A DNA stretch of 64,000 bases from Saccharomycopsis phalli (lineage: Eukaryota > Ascomycota > Saccharomycetes > Ascoideales > Saccharomycopsidaceae): assembly GCA_020342235.1 (NCBI GenBank), contig CP073213.1, forward strand, positions 2,024,501-2,088,500. Reading direction: 5' to 3'. Below are positions 36,755 to 46,421 of this stretch, piece after piece (within the stretch, counting starts at the first letter, position 1; every line of letters starts with the position of its first letter). The notes below the pieces were generated by a model. That model worked only from the letters and a program-made list of their open reading frames with translations. It searched no databases and had not been told where the DNA came from. The position numbers were made by a program, and so were the translations under genes.

Positions 36755-38692
36755 ATGCCATACTCTGATGACGAAAACGACAACTACTCGCAAAGAACAT
36801 CCAGTATCTTTAGCGAGAAACCGTCCACCGCATCCACCCGGCCGTCCACCGTGCCCTCCAAAAACTCCTCCAACTACTCCGCCAGCTCGTCGGCAAACAC
36901 CTCCAAGATCGGCCGCTCGTTGCGCACGTCCAACAACGAGAACTTGGAGCAGGACACATACAACGTCAAGATCCTCTCGGAGCTTCTCGACCAGTACTTG
37001 GACCAGTTCGACTCCAAAACCCCCATCCTCATCACCGAGGCATTCAACAAGTTCCAGCCCCCGCTCCAGCCCTTGAACTTCAACAGCATCAACAACCGGC
37101 CGTACCTCCAGAACATCGTGCGCGTGGTGCTTACCCTCGTCGACAACATTCTTGCCAGCAACGAAATCTACAGAACCTCCCGCTACATGGTATTAAAGTC
37201 GTTCCACCAGTTTGCCTTGCGCTGCAACTTTGCCATTGGTTCCTCCTACGACTCCAACATCGCAGTACCTGAGCCCTCCAACTTCTGCCTCATTGACGAC
37301 GGCGACACCAAGATCACCCAGATCCTAGAGACAATCTCTCGCGCAGACTCGTCGGTGATTTCCGACCAGGACGGTGCCTTCTTGGCCCCAGTGTCCCGAG
37401 GCATATCCCAGGAGTTATCCATCCCCACCATCATCTGTGGGCTCCCCAAGCCCAAGTCAGAGCACTACGAGCAGATCCAGCAATTGTGCTCCACGTTCAA
37501 CGATATCCACTTTGTCGTGCAGCGCAACTACATCAAAAACTGCTCCTCAATACCACCACTACCAGCCAGCTTAAACAAACCAGGGCCGTCGCCCTTTGCC
37601 GGCCCGGGGAACTATGGAGGCATTTCCCCGCCATTCAGAATCCCGCACGACCCAACCAACGTGCCAATCTCCATGTCGATTGCCGCAAACTCCGACTCAA
37701 AGCTATCGGGCACCTTGGGTGGCTACCTCTACCCCAAGATCGACATAAAGAAGAAGAGCTTCTTGGCCGAAGACGCAAAGGCAACGTACGCAATGACCTG
37801 TGCCCATGTCTGTATCGACGACTCGGACTCCCACCCATATGTCTCTGTTCCGTCGCCGGTGCTCATCAAGCTCTACAAAGAGGCCTTGGCCAAGGAGAGC
37901 GAAAAGTACCCACAGTACTCGCAGGAATACAAGGGATACAACTCGGCGTTGCAGTATTTGCACCACAAGTTTCCGCCAGACACGGTGAACTCCAAGGACA
38001 CGGGCAATTTTGGCCGGGTGGTGTTTGGCGAACGGACCATTGTCAATGGCAGATTGTCGGACATTGCCATCATCAAGTGCAACCCAAGCATGAACTGCAC
38101 CAACAACCTTGGTAACGACTTCCCATTCAACCAGTTCGACCCGTCCTTGATGTTTGGCAACTTGCAAATCAAAAAAATCATCAGCAAGATCAAGCCAGGG
38201 ACCGCAGTATTCAAGTTTGGCAGCACCACAAAGTACACCCGTGGGAAATTGAACAAGCCGAAACTAGTCTACTGGGCCGACAACAGAATCCAGTCCAGCG
38301 AGTTTGTGATATCGGGCGACAAGCCCGGCTTTGCCTCGGGCGGAGACTCGGGCGCATGGATTTTGCAGAAACTCGAGGACTATGGCGAGGACGATGATCC
38401 AGCACAGCCCCGCCGGTCGTCCAAGGGCCTCTTGGGCACAATATACGAGACCAGAAAGGACGAGGTCGAGTCTGGCTTGGGCGTGGTGGGGATGTTGCAT
38501 GCGTACGACGGCGAGTTTAAGCAATTTGGCTTGTATTCGCCCATGCTATTTGTGTTGAACCGCTTGGAGGAGCTCACAAAAGTCCGTTGGGGCATTCTCG
38601 GAGTTGCTGACGAGAAAGATGACAACGAGGACGTCGATAGCAGCGAGGATGAGGAATACGAGAGCGACGAGAGCGAAAACTTGTACAATTGA
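36755..38692 (+). CDS. SSY5: Ssy5 serine protease of the SPS amino-acid sensor
   Basis: Chymotrypsin-like endoprotease of the Ssy1-Ptr3-Ssy5 plasma-membrane sensor; when extracellular amino acids are sensed it cleaves the latent factors Stp1/Stp2. 645 residues. A Ser/Asn-rich start and prodomain occupy about residues 1-330. The catalytic domain has His351 in CAHVC, a likely Asp436 in LSDIAII, and Ser532 in FASGGDSGAW. The C-terminus is acidic. Family members autocleave between prodomain and protease; a candidate site lies around PFRIPHDPTNVPISMS. Its usual targets, amino-acid permease genes, are represented 3.3 kb upstream. Convergent with AVO1, stops 57 bp apart. Confidence 0.93.
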   Translation: MPYSDDENDNYSQRTSSIFSEKPSTASTRPSTVPSKNSSNYSASSSANTSKIGRSLRTSNNENLEQDTYNVKILSELLDQYLDQFDSKTPILITEAFNKFQPPLQPLNFNSINNRPYLQNIVRVVLTLVDNILASNEIYRTSRYMVLKSFHQFALRCNFAIGSSYDSNIAVPEPSNFCLIDDGDTKITQILETISRADSSVISDQDGAFLAPVSRGISQELSIPTIICGLPKPKSEHYEQIQQLCSTFNDIHFVVQRNYIKNCSSIPPLPASLNKPGPSPFAGPGNYGGISPPFRIPHDPTNVPISMSIAANSDSKLSGTLGGYLYPKIDIKKKSFLAEDAKATYAMTCAHVCIDDSDSHPYVSVPSPVLIKLYKEALAKESEKYPQYSQEYKGYNSALQYLHHKFPPDTVNSKDTGNFGRVVFGERTIVNGRLSDIAIIKCNPSMNCTNNLGNDFPFNQFDPSLMFGNLQIKKIISKIKPGTAVFKFGSTTKYTRGKLNKPKLVYWADNRIQSSEFVISGDKPGFASGGDSGAWILQKLEDYGEDDDPAQPRRSSKGLLGTIYETRKDEVESGLGVVGMLHAYDGEFKQFGLYSPMLFVLNRLEELTKVRWGILGVADEKDDNEDVDSSEDEEYESDESENLYN

Positions 38693-38749
38693 TAATATAC
38701 GTGGAAAAGTATGGGCATCTGTATTCATTAGTCATGTCTTCTGTATTCA

Positions 38750-41413
38750 TTAGTCATGTCTTCTGTTATTCATTTTGAAAGTGTCCACCACCGCATGTAA
38801 ATGCTCGACAATTTCCTGTGACGTCTGCGCAGACTGTGCCTCAAAGTCATACCGCTTAATGTCCGCCGAGTCCTTCCGCTTTATGATTATCTTGAAATTC
38901 ACCGGCACTTTGCGAGACTGCTTCACCAGGAGTACCTGCGACACATGGAAACTCGATGGCTTTGGCGCGTGGTACACTGACGCCTCCAAAGGAGAAATAT
39001 ACACATAATCGCCGTCGAATGTCAACTGCCGTTCGTGCTTATTCATGAAGTTGACCTGCTGTCGTCGCCAAACAGTATAACTCTTCAATCTTGGCGTCGA
39101 CAACGGCTCGGGAATGAAGTCGTATGTCGGATGCTTGCTGTGCTTCAATCGGTTTTTGGTTTTCGTGAGAGACGAGGATAACTTGCTGGAGCTTCTCTTG
39201 TACGATCCGGGAGAATTGAGTGCCTTGGGTGGGAATAGACCGCTTAGGCCGGAGCTGAACACCCCCGAATTGGTTCGCTTTGGAGCCGCAAAGCTCGTGG
39301 TGACTTTCATGGTGTCTTCCAACTTGCCAATATCCATAGTAGTAGTGCCAAGTTCTTTGATAGGATACTCCAATTCTTGGGCAACCTTCTTGGGAAGCAC
39401 CATCAACTCCGGCTTGTCCTTCAACTTTCCAACAGGGTCATCAAGGTTTAGAATAAAACTGTCGTTAATAATCTGTATGCAGTATTCTTCGATATTCAAG
39501 CTCTTCATCTGGCAGTAGTTGTGCAACACCGCATGTATGGTTTCCTTGGCAGTCAAGCATAAACTATCATAGTTTTTGTTCTCGGGGTATCTGAATATGC
39601 GCAACAGCACCGGTCGGTTATCAGCCAAACTAGCATCTGAATTGTTCAATTTGCTGATTCTTCTGGACAATAGCGTCGAGCTATTGTTCACCACCGGGAG
39701 CAACTTGGTGTCGGCTACATCGACCGAGTAATTCAACGGAGTTAATTTCGCGTAAGCCTTGCACACTTCATCGTCGACTTCAATCAAAGAGAGCTCATCT
39801 GGATTGAACGTACTCACCAACTGAGTTCTGTCCAACACTCCGAAATCCTCCTCGAAAATCTCACCTTCGTCTGAAACTTGTAGCTTCCATTTATTAGGAT
39901 TCAAAAACTTTACATCGCCCTTAACAGTATCAGGCTCAAGCTCGCTGAGCTTTAATAGCACGTAGCCAATGAGCTCAATAATCTTGGCGCTCTTCTTCAC
40001 TTTGACTTTCAAAGGGGTCGTTTTGAACTTGTTTGAACAACTAATGTACACAGTGATACTGGAGATCACCCGGTTGTTAAGTGTATCCCCGGAAATCATG
40101 CTGAAAGTCTCCAACGGCGAACTATTCGCCTTCTTTCTCTCGCTGAATAGCATGGATAATTTCGAGACCTTATCCCTGTTATTTTCTTCCAAAGCCACCG
40201 GGTCTAGCTTGTTAAACACAAGCCCATTATCTTTCTTAACAATGCTGGTATTGGACGCCTTAGTTGAAGAATTGCACACTGATTGACTTGTTTTAGAAGG
40301 CGTCGTCACCTTGGCTACAGTCGTAGTGTCACTGTTATGCCTTGGTCTCCTTGGGATCATGCTTCTGACGTCCTGACTAAAATCAGAAGTATCCACACTG
40401 ACATTGGGTGCCGCAGAGTTGTCAGAGGCTGTTAGATTCTCATATGGCGCGGATTTGTTGAGGTTCCACTGTAACTGTGCTCTTTCCCATGCCACATCCT
40501 CTACACTATCACCATCATTGTCTGTGAAGGAGGCATCTATTAGAGAGTCGTCATCATTGGACACGGAATCATTTGAAACGTCATTGTTGGCGTTCTCGTG
40601 GTCTATCTTGTTGAAATCCTCGTCTTCCCTTGGGAACTCTCCGTCGTCCTTATCATCCACTATAAGCTCATCTTCGCTTCTAATAGTACTTCCTGTCGCA
40701 CTTCCGTCCTTCTCGCTTTCATCTTCCTCGTCTTCACTGCTGTCACTTTCCTCACTATCATTTTTGTTCTTGGCTGTACCCTTGGTGAAGAACTTTCCTA
40801 GCGAAGTTCTGTAAGTGCTTTTCTTGAGGGGAAACTTGACATTACTCTTGGACAGAGTGGCTGTGCTGTGGCTTCCTACTTCGTTCTCCTCATCCTCTGC
40901 TTCTGCCTCTTCCTTGATATTGGAAATCTTTGTCATCAACGCTGGCTTCTCGGGAACTCGCTTCTTGTCGTCTTCCTTGGACTCGTCAAAAAACATTATG
41001 CTTTCTTTGCTCTGCAATGAGAAATTAATATTCTTCTTCCCTCCTGGATTCTCCGGCGCGTTGTCAAACGTATTGATGCTGTTCTTGTCACTGTCGTCAT
41101 CCGAATCATTCCTCTGAAACTTCTTCATTCTATTTCCAACATTTCGGTAAAAGTTGGACTGGATAGGAGGAGACTCGGCATTGGAATATAAGCTATTGAT
41201 GAAGCTCCTATTCTCGTTGAGGATCCGCAAATTCATGCCGTCCAACTTGTGGTGGATGCCCTTGGGAGAAGTCAAGTACGAATAAACATCGTCGTACTGG
41301 GAATGTATTAAATATGGCTTCATCATTCGCTTGGAAACTTCATCCTCGCTGGATTTCATGTACTCATTGCGTAACTTGTTTATAATATAGTTCACATCCT
41401 GAGGGAATGCCAT
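38750..41413 (-). CDS. AVO1: Avo1/Sin1 subunit of TORC2
   Basis: Essential TORC2 subunit that recruits substrates (Ypk1/2) and anchors the complex at the plasma membrane. 887 residues. N-terminal Sin1 segment (MAFPQDVNYIINKLRNEYMK); a long acidic Ser/Asp-rich linker; the CRIM domain in the centre (about residues 440-560: VISSITVYISCSNKFKTTPLK, PDELSLIEVDDE); an RBD-like region (RPVLLRIFRYPENKNYDSLC); and a C-terminal PH domain (YTVWRRQQVNFMNKHERQLTFDGDYVYI... to the end). The ATG at 41411-41413 gives the standard MAFPQD start; an upstream open extension to 41449 is not needed. Two-thirds of the linker is low complexity. Confidence 0.93.
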   Translation of the reverse strand: MAFPQDVNYIINKLRNEYMKSSEDEVSKRMMKPYLIHSQYDDVYSYLTSPKGIHHKLDGMNLRILNENRSFINSLYSNAESPPIQSNFYRNVGNRMKKFQRNDSDDDSDKNSINTFDNAPENPGGKKNINFSLQSKESIMFFDESKEDDKKRVPEKPALMTKISNIKEEAEAEDEENEVGSHSTATLSKSNVKFPLKKSTYRTSLGKFFTKGTAKNKNDSEESDSSEDEEDESEKDGSATGSTIRSEDELIVDDKDDGEFPREDEDFNKIDHENANNDVSNDSVSNDDDSLIDASFTDNDGDSVEDVAWERAQLQWNLNKSAPYENLTASDNSAAPNVSVDTSDFSQDVRSMIPRRPRHNSDTTTVAKVTTPSKTSQSVCNSSTKASNTSIVKKDNGLVFNKLDPVALEENNRDKVSKLSMLFSERKKANSSPLETFSMISGDTLNNRVISSITVYISCSNKFKTTPLKVKVKKSAKIIELIGYVLLKLSELEPDTVKGDVKFLNPNKWKLQVSDEGEIFEEDFGVLDRTQLVSTFNPDELSLIEVDDEVCKAYAKLTPLNYSVDVADTKLLPVVNNSSTLLSRRISKLNNSDASLADNRPVLLRIFRYPENKNYDSLCLTAKETIHAVLHNYCQMKSLNIEEYCIQIINDSFILNLDDPVGKLKDKPELMVLPKKVAQELEYPIKELGTTTMDIGKLEDTMKVTTSFAAPKRTNSGVFSSGLSGLFPPKALNSPGSYKRSSSKLSSSLTKTKNRLKHSKHPTYDFIPEPLSTPRLKSYTVWRRQQVNFMNKHERQLTFDGDYVYISPLEASVYHAPKPSSFHVSQVLLVKQSRKVPVNFKIIIKRKDSADIKRYDFEAQSAQTSQEIVEHLHAVVDTFKMNNRRHD

Positions 41414-41579
41414 GCTCCCGAGTATATGTAATTTATGTAATGATTTCAAACTATCACGAGTCGCAAGCTACGCTACATGGGTTTGTAATTTGTAACAATA
41501 CAATATTTTCAAAGGAACTATTTAACAAATAAAGAAAATAATAATGGCTCAAAGGTATTAAATATCCAAAGATGCTAAA

Positions 41580-41648
41580 AATCATCTGGAGCTGGCGGAT
41601 GGCTTTCCCGTGGACCGAGGTTGACTTTCCCGTGGACCAAGGCTGGCT
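41580..41648 (-). repeat. Two-copy 22-bp repeat just after FYV6
   Basis: The block gactttcccgtggaccaagg occurs twice in tandem with small changes (41598-41643) in the probable FYV6 3' untranslated region. No known function. Confidence 0.55.
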
Positions 41649-41649
41649 A

Positions 41650-42100
41650 TTAAATCTTCTTCTTTTTAGGCTTAATCTTAATCACCTTTTTATCGGATTT
41701 CTCTACTTTGATGCTGGGCATCTGATCCTGCTGTTTCTTCCTCTTTTGCTCGCTGATGTTAGTGGTATAAAAGACTCTGGACAACTTACAGTTTGAACTT
41801 GTTCACGCTACTAGCCATCTCGGCCTGGGTCTTCTTCAGCTTCTCATCCTCGTGCTGCTTGAGCTTTTTGAAATAGTCGATTTCATCTTCGCTCAAATGG
41901 TGCGCAATGTACTTTTTGCGGTAGGCCAACTCGTAGGCTTCGTCCTTCTTTTGCTGGTGCTCTTGTAGCTGGTCGTATAAAGATTTCCGTTCTTTCTCCT
42001 GCTGGATAACTCTAAACTTCTCCGCTTGCTGGGATTCTTTCGCCGCTGCTTCTTCTGCTTCTTCCTTGCTTAGCTGGCCCTTTGGTACAAACTTGGACAT
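41650..42100 (-). CDS. FYV6: Fyv6-like splicing factor, FAM192A/NIP30 domain (spliced)
   Basis: Two exons, 41790-42100 and 41650-41752, joined over a 37-nt intron, encode 137 residues. The N-terminus MSKFVPKGQLSKEEAEEAAA and the block SLYDQLQEHQQKKDEAYELA, RKKYIAHHLSEDEIDYFKKL match the FAM192A/Fyv6 N-terminal domain. The second exon adds a basic tail ending KVIKIKPKKKKI, which looks like a nuclear signal. Yeast Fyv6 is a second-step spliceosomal protein influencing 3' splice-site choice. Without splicing the frame stops at CTG TAA right at the donor, giving 104 residues without the basic tail. The start is only 65 bp from the divergent gene at 42166. Confidence 0.85.
41753..41789 (-). other. 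37-nt intron of FYV6
   Basis: Donor GTAAGT at 41789-41784, branch-like CACTAAC, acceptor ATCAG ending at 41753; about six nucleotides between branch adenosine and acceptor. Phase 2 (CT|C). Splicing joins the conserved domain to a lysine-rich second exon of 34 codons. The same donor and branch words occur in the TMH11 intron, which supports both. Confidence 0.88.
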
Positions 42101-42165
42101 TGTATTACGAAGGATTCATGTGACATTGGCTGTAATTTGTCGCATATCCATTCTCGAGACTAATC

Positions 42166-43812
42166 ATGACAGACATCAAACATGAACCCAAGCCCTTTCT
42201 ATTTATCCCTGAGCTTCAGAAATATTCTCGGGATATATATGAGAAGATGTTGGATTTACAGGCCCAGTATAATAGGAAGTCATGTAAGCACCAGTTGCAA
42301 TTGGACAACCTGACTAGGTCACTAGACACTGGAATCGCCCTGCTCGAGGCTCTAAGGCAGCTAGACTCCCCGGAAGCCTTTGACAGGTTGGAGATGCAAA
42401 GATTGGAGGAGTATACGCCGTATCTTCGGAAAAAAATTGCCACTACAGCCTCTAGCCTTGAGCTGGTACAGGTTGATCTCAGGCTTTTAAATGTGTTGAT
42501 AGCGGGACTAGACTGGTGCATTAAACAGAGCGAGATTTTAAATATTAGTAATAAGCTGCAAATACAGCTGGAGAGAAGGAAGCGGAACCGGCATGCCTTT
42601 GTTATTCTCAATTCGGAGACCCAGGACTTCAGAGTAGTATCTAACTTCCGCAAGCGCTCTTGGAAGCCTGACGTCAATATTGATGAGCTTCTGCAGCCTG
42701 ATTTCGAGCTGATCCATGTCAATAAGAAGCGTCGTGGGGATAGGCCTAGTGTGACCTCCGACCTCTTTCAAACGCATCACTTGGCGAATAAGCACAAGGT
42801 CGCCAGGGGAAGCATTCCTCAGTTGGAATACTACTTGGGCATTAAAGGACGGTTTGGCCGTGGTTTGACGTTGGATTCGTCGGCCCCCACAAGCTATAGG
42901 TTGGATCTAACATCGGTTGACCAATGCGCTAGGCTATGTCAATGCCTAAATGTGAACGATTTAAATGAGATGCAAGTAGACATGAAACTCAACAATGAGT
43001 CTGGCAAGTTTATGACTGGCAAACTAGTATGCAATTATCAGTTTTACAAGCTATGGCTATTCAATAACTTGAACTATTACCAGGACTTGGTCCATGAGGA
43101 TTGCCCAAATGCCAGTTTGCAAAGCTCCACCAGCGAATTGCGATTTGCAGTCAAGGTTATAAATTTCCAAGATGTAAACCTATGTGACTACTATGCCGAC
43201 TCCAAGCCCTGTGCCCGGTCTCTTGAAAAGTTGATCAACAACAAAAACAGAGTCAAGGCCACCTATTTCAATACTTGCCAAGACTTGATGGAATTGTTTC
43301 ATTGTAACAAGGTGCATGAGGCTGATCAGTTGAAATTCATCAGAAAACTTAAGCTCAATGCCTGGTCCTCACTTCTGCCGTTCGCAGGTATAAGATGCAC
43401 TAGTAAATTCATGGACTTTATATGCTGCGACAAGTGCATCAGCCATATTCAAGAGAATTATACGCTAATGGAATGGTCATTAATTGACATTGATGACCGC
43501 ATATTTGGGTCGGAAATGGAGAAATCCAAGGATTATTCAGATGCCCTTGTGCTTAACAGAAATGCTCGGCAATTGGACTATGCTAACCTATTTCAATACG
43601 ACGGCATAGATGCTGGTCATTTTACTACACAGGTAACCGACGTGAAGCTACTAGTTTCTTTGAATAAATCAACGGGGAAGATGGAGGTCATGAAACTCCG
43701 CCATTTTGAAAGTAATAACATAATCAAATACTTGGTCGACGACTTTACCAGCATGTTCGGCAAGTTGACCTTCCATCGGTCCTACACGGGTTCTAGCTAC
43801 GACTTTTGCTAG
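42166..43812 (+). CDS. Uncharacterised 548-residue protein
   Basis: Clear open gene, not recognised. The N-terminal 140 residues are predicted helical and possibly coiled-coil (YEKMLDLQAQYNRK, LRQLDSPEAFDRLEMQRLEEY, KLQIQLERRKRNRH). The C-terminal 300 residues look globular, with several cysteines (FICCDKCISHIQ), aromatic motifs (YKLWLFNNLNYYQDLVHEDC, LNAWSSLLPFAGIRC) and a basic KKRRGDR patch near residue 188 that could be a nuclear signal. No membrane span or signal peptide. It shares a 65-bp divergent promoter with the splicing factor FYV6 and is followed by HCS1. A nuclear complex subunit (kinetochore, replication or splicing) would fit the shape, but that is speculation. Confidence 0.8.
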   Translation: MTDIKHEPKPFLFIPELQKYSRDIYEKMLDLQAQYNRKSCKHQLQLDNLTRSLDTGIALLEALRQLDSPEAFDRLEMQRLEEYTPYLRKKIATTASSLELVQVDLRLLNVLIAGLDWCIKQSEILNISNKLQIQLERRKRNRHAFVILNSETQDFRVVSNFRKRSWKPDVNIDELLQPDFELIHVNKKRRGDRPSVTSDLFQTHHLANKHKVARGSIPQLEYYLGIKGRFGRGLTLDSSAPTSYRLDLTSVDQCARLCQCLNVNDLNEMQVDMKLNNESGKFMTGKLVCNYQFYKLWLFNNLNYYQDLVHEDCPNASLQSSTSELRFAVKVINFQDVNLCDYYADSKPCARSLEKLINNKNRVKATYFNTCQDLMELFHCNKVHEADQLKFIRKLKLNAWSSLLPFAGIRCTSKFMDFICCDKCISHIQENYTLMEWSLIDIDDRIFGSEMEKSKDYSDALVLNRNARQLDYANLFQYDGIDAGHFTTQVTDVKLLVSLNKSTGKMEVMKLRHFESNNIIKYLVDDFTSMFGKLTFHRSYTGSSYDFC

Positions 43813-43963
43813 GGTCCAATATTATTCAAGCCATATGATGACCGGAATTTGTACCATATTTGTATATCAAATTTATGTGATGAGCAACGTTAAATTGTAA
43901 AGTGTGTAAAAGCTGCACCCTCAGTCCATATTTCGGTTTCTGCATGTCAGACGTATTTCTAAA

Positions 43964-46033
43964 ATGGTCACCAAAAGTGTGTTGGCAGATCAGTTTTTGG
44001 AGTCCATAAATTTGGAGCGTATATCTGATGTTGAATTGGTCAATAACTTGCTTTCGCGGCTCTCCAGTAAAAAACTTGCTCAGCTGGGATTGGCGATTTT
44101 GAATTTAACCATTGGAAATATCCGCAATGGCCTAGGTGGACGAACATTGGTGGAACTCGAAAACGACCCATCCACAAACAGTTCTGACGAAATTGAAAGC
44201 GGGGGAATCAGGGTTGGCGACATCGTCAAAATAGATAAAACATCGGCTCCGCAAAAGAAGACTTCAAAAGAAAAGGATGTAATTGAAGCTGTGGTTACCA
44301 AGATACAGCTCAAGAAGATTGTGGTTGCAGTTGATGAGTCGTTTGAAGAAACTCTATTAAAGCTAGATGGAAGTCGTTTGTGGATTGTAAAGGTCGCCAA
44401 CTCAATTACCTATAAAAGAATAGAGTCCACTATGCGAAAACTCAAGGAGATGGAATCCCCTTCGCACATTATGAGATTGTTGTTGGGTGAAGACAAATTT
44501 GTATCACCCAGCGAGCAAATTTTGAAGAACAACCTTGACGGCATCAAATTTCAAAATGATAACTTGAATGAAGCACAGAAGAATGCCATCAACTTTGCTT
44601 TGAAATCGGACTTGTCTATTATCCATGGCCCCCCGGGCACAGGAAAGACTTACACCATTATAGAATTGATCCAGCAATTACTATTGTCAGGTCATTCAAG
44701 AGTACTAGTATGTGGCCCTTCCAACATATCTGTTGACACAATCGTTGAACGGTTGGACAAAATTATTCCCTATGGCAAACTCTTGAGAATCGGTCACCCT
44801 GCTAGATTATTACCTTCCATACAAAAACACTCGTTGGACTATCTTGCAAAATACGGAGAAAATTCTGTGGTTCTAAATGATATCAAGAAAGAGATCAATG
44901 ACAACTTGAAAGACCTCAAAAAGAAACGCAGCTACAAGGAGAGAAAGCAGCATTGGCAAGACTTGAAGTTCCTTCGAAAAGACCTCAGGCAAAGGGAAAT
45001 TAATGTATTGAACGATTTGATTATCAATTCACAGGTGGTCGTGTCTACTTTGCATGGTTCCAGCAGCAAAGAGTTGGTCCTGGCAGCAAAGAATTACGGT
45101 AAACCACTTTTTGACTGTGTTATAATTGACGAGGTTTCACAATCTCTAGAGCCACAATGTTGGATTCCTCTTATTTCTCATCCTGGAATTGAGAAGTTGA
45201 TTCTTGCTGGAGACAATAAACAGTTGCCACCCACAGTAAAGCTCAATGATCATGACGTTTTGGTGAACCAAGGCAAAGGTGTCAGTGGTGCTAAAATACT
45301 GGCAAGCAAAAGTAGACTAGAGACAACTCTATTTGACAGACTAATCACTGTTCACCCGGAAAAGGAAATCACTCGATTATTAAATGTGCAGTATAGAATG
45401 TGCAACAAGATTATGCAGTTCAGTTCTGCTCAGTTGTACAATGGTGAATTAATTGCCGATAGCAGTGTAAAGGATCGTCGCCTAGCAGACTTGGAGGGTG
45501 TCTTGGAGAGTGATGAAACAACTGAGCCTGTTATTTGGTATGATACTCAAGGAGGAGACTTTCCTGAAGTCACTGACACTGACGACAAATTTTTAGGCGC
45601 CGATTCCAAGCATAACGAGTATGAAGTGTCATTGGTGCTACTTCACGTGAAGAAGTTGATCAAAAACCAAGTTTCTCCCTCCCTGATAGGAATCATTTCT
45701 CCTTATAGTTCTCAGATATCACATCTTAAGCAAGTGATTCATCCAGAGTTCCCCACCATAGAAATATCTACTATTGATGGCTTCCAAGGGCGAGAAAAAG
45801 AGATTATTATCTTATCACTAGTCAGAAGCAATTTTGACAAGACTGTGGGATTCTTAAAAGAAGAAAGAAGACTTAACGTGGCAATCACAAGACCCAAAAC
45901 ACAACTCTGTGTCGTTGGTGACATGGAAACCATTGGTGAAAGTAGAGTTCCTTTCCTCACCAAATGGGTGAAGTGGGCAGAGGATAATGCAGATATAATA
46001 TATCCTCAAGTGGAGGATATACAAAATATATAA
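43964..46033 (+). CDS. HCS1: Hcs1-like superfamily 1B DNA helicase (SMBP2/IGHMBP2 family)
   Basis: 5'-3' helicase related to human IGHMBP2; yeast Hcs1 (helicase A) associates with DNA polymerase alpha. 689 residues. The N-terminal part includes GLGGRTLVELE and a beta-barrel insert. The helicase core starts near residue 222 with Walker A GPPGTGKT, followed by VCGPSNISVDTIVERL (Ia), VIIDEVSQSLEPQCWIPL (II), LAGDNKQLPPT (III), NVQYRMC (IV), TIDGFQGREKEIIILSLVRSN (V), and RRLNVAITRPK (VI). The absence of the Upf1 CH domain and the overall length place it with Hcs1. ATG at 43964; 151 bp after the previous stop. Confidence 0.92.
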   Translation: MVTKSVLADQFLESINLERISDVELVNNLLSRLSSKKLAQLGLAILNLTIGNIRNGLGGRTLVELENDPSTNSSDEIESGGIRVGDIVKIDKTSAPQKKTSKEKDVIEAVVTKIQLKKIVVAVDESFEETLLKLDGSRLWIVKVANSITYKRIESTMRKLKEMESPSHIMRLLLGEDKFVSPSEQILKNNLDGIKFQNDNLNEAQKNAINFALKSDLSIIHGPPGTGKTYTIIELIQQLLLSGHSRVLVCGPSNISVDTIVERLDKIIPYGKLLRIGHPARLLPSIQKHSLDYLAKYGENSVVLNDIKKEINDNLKDLKKKRSYKERKQHWQDLKFLRKDLRQREINVLNDLIINSQVVVSTLHGSSSKELVLAAKNYGKPLFDCVIIDEVSQSLEPQCWIPLISHPGIEKLILAGDNKQLPPTVKLNDHDVLVNQGKGVSGAKILASKSRLETTLFDRLITVHPEKEITRLLNVQYRMCNKIMQFSSAQLYNGELIADSSVKDRRLADLEGVLESDETTEPVIWYDTQGGDFPEVTDTDDKFLGADSKHNEYEVSLVLLHVKKLIKNQVSPSLIGIISPYSSQISHLKQVIHPEFPTIEISTIDGFQGREKEIIILSLVRSNFDKTVGFLKEERRLNVAITRPKTQLCVVGDMETIGESRVPFLTKWVKWAEDNADIIYPQVEDIQNI

Positions 46034-46114
46034 ATTGTTCAATGAAATTTGTGTAACTGAAATTTACAAAGATGAAGTATAATCAGTCGAACAATCAATA
46101 ACAAAGATTGACGC

Positions 46115-46121
46115 AAAAAAA
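46115..46121 (-). terminator. RNA polymerase III terminator of tRNA-Tyr
   Basis: Run of seven T on the minus strand directly after the last tRNA base; such a run is the standard Pol III stop signal. Confidence 0.8.
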
Positions 46122-46208
46122 TCTCCCGGGTGTGAGTCGAACACACGATCTCAAGATAAATGTGAAACATTACAGTCTTGCGCCTTAAACCAACTTGGCT
46201 ACCGAGAG
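46122..46208 (-). tRNA. tRNA-Tyr (GUA) with intron
   Basis: On the minus strand the molecule begins CTCTCGGTAGCCAAGTTGG and ends GGGAGA, with acceptor stem CTCTCGG/CCGGGAG, A-box TAGCCAAGTTGG, T-arm GTGTG-TTCGACT-CACAC and anticodon GTA. A 12-nt intron (46156-46167) interrupts the anticodon loop one base 3' of the anticodon, the canonical position. It closely resembles the S. cerevisiae tRNA-Tyr sequence. A T7 run follows the 3' end. Confidence 0.97.
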
Positions 46209-46421
46209 GAATTTATTGGAAATTTATTTTTGGCTATTTTATGCAATAATATTTTTACATTCGCATTTTGTTAGATAAATCTCAACAATACAGTCCTTGT
46301 ACTATGTCCGCTACAGAAATACAGAATAATAGTATATTAATGACGCCTAACCATCTGTAAAAATAATGTAAGATCCAATCAATAATGCTTTCAGAAATTA
46401 AAATAAAAATAAAGGTTTAGC

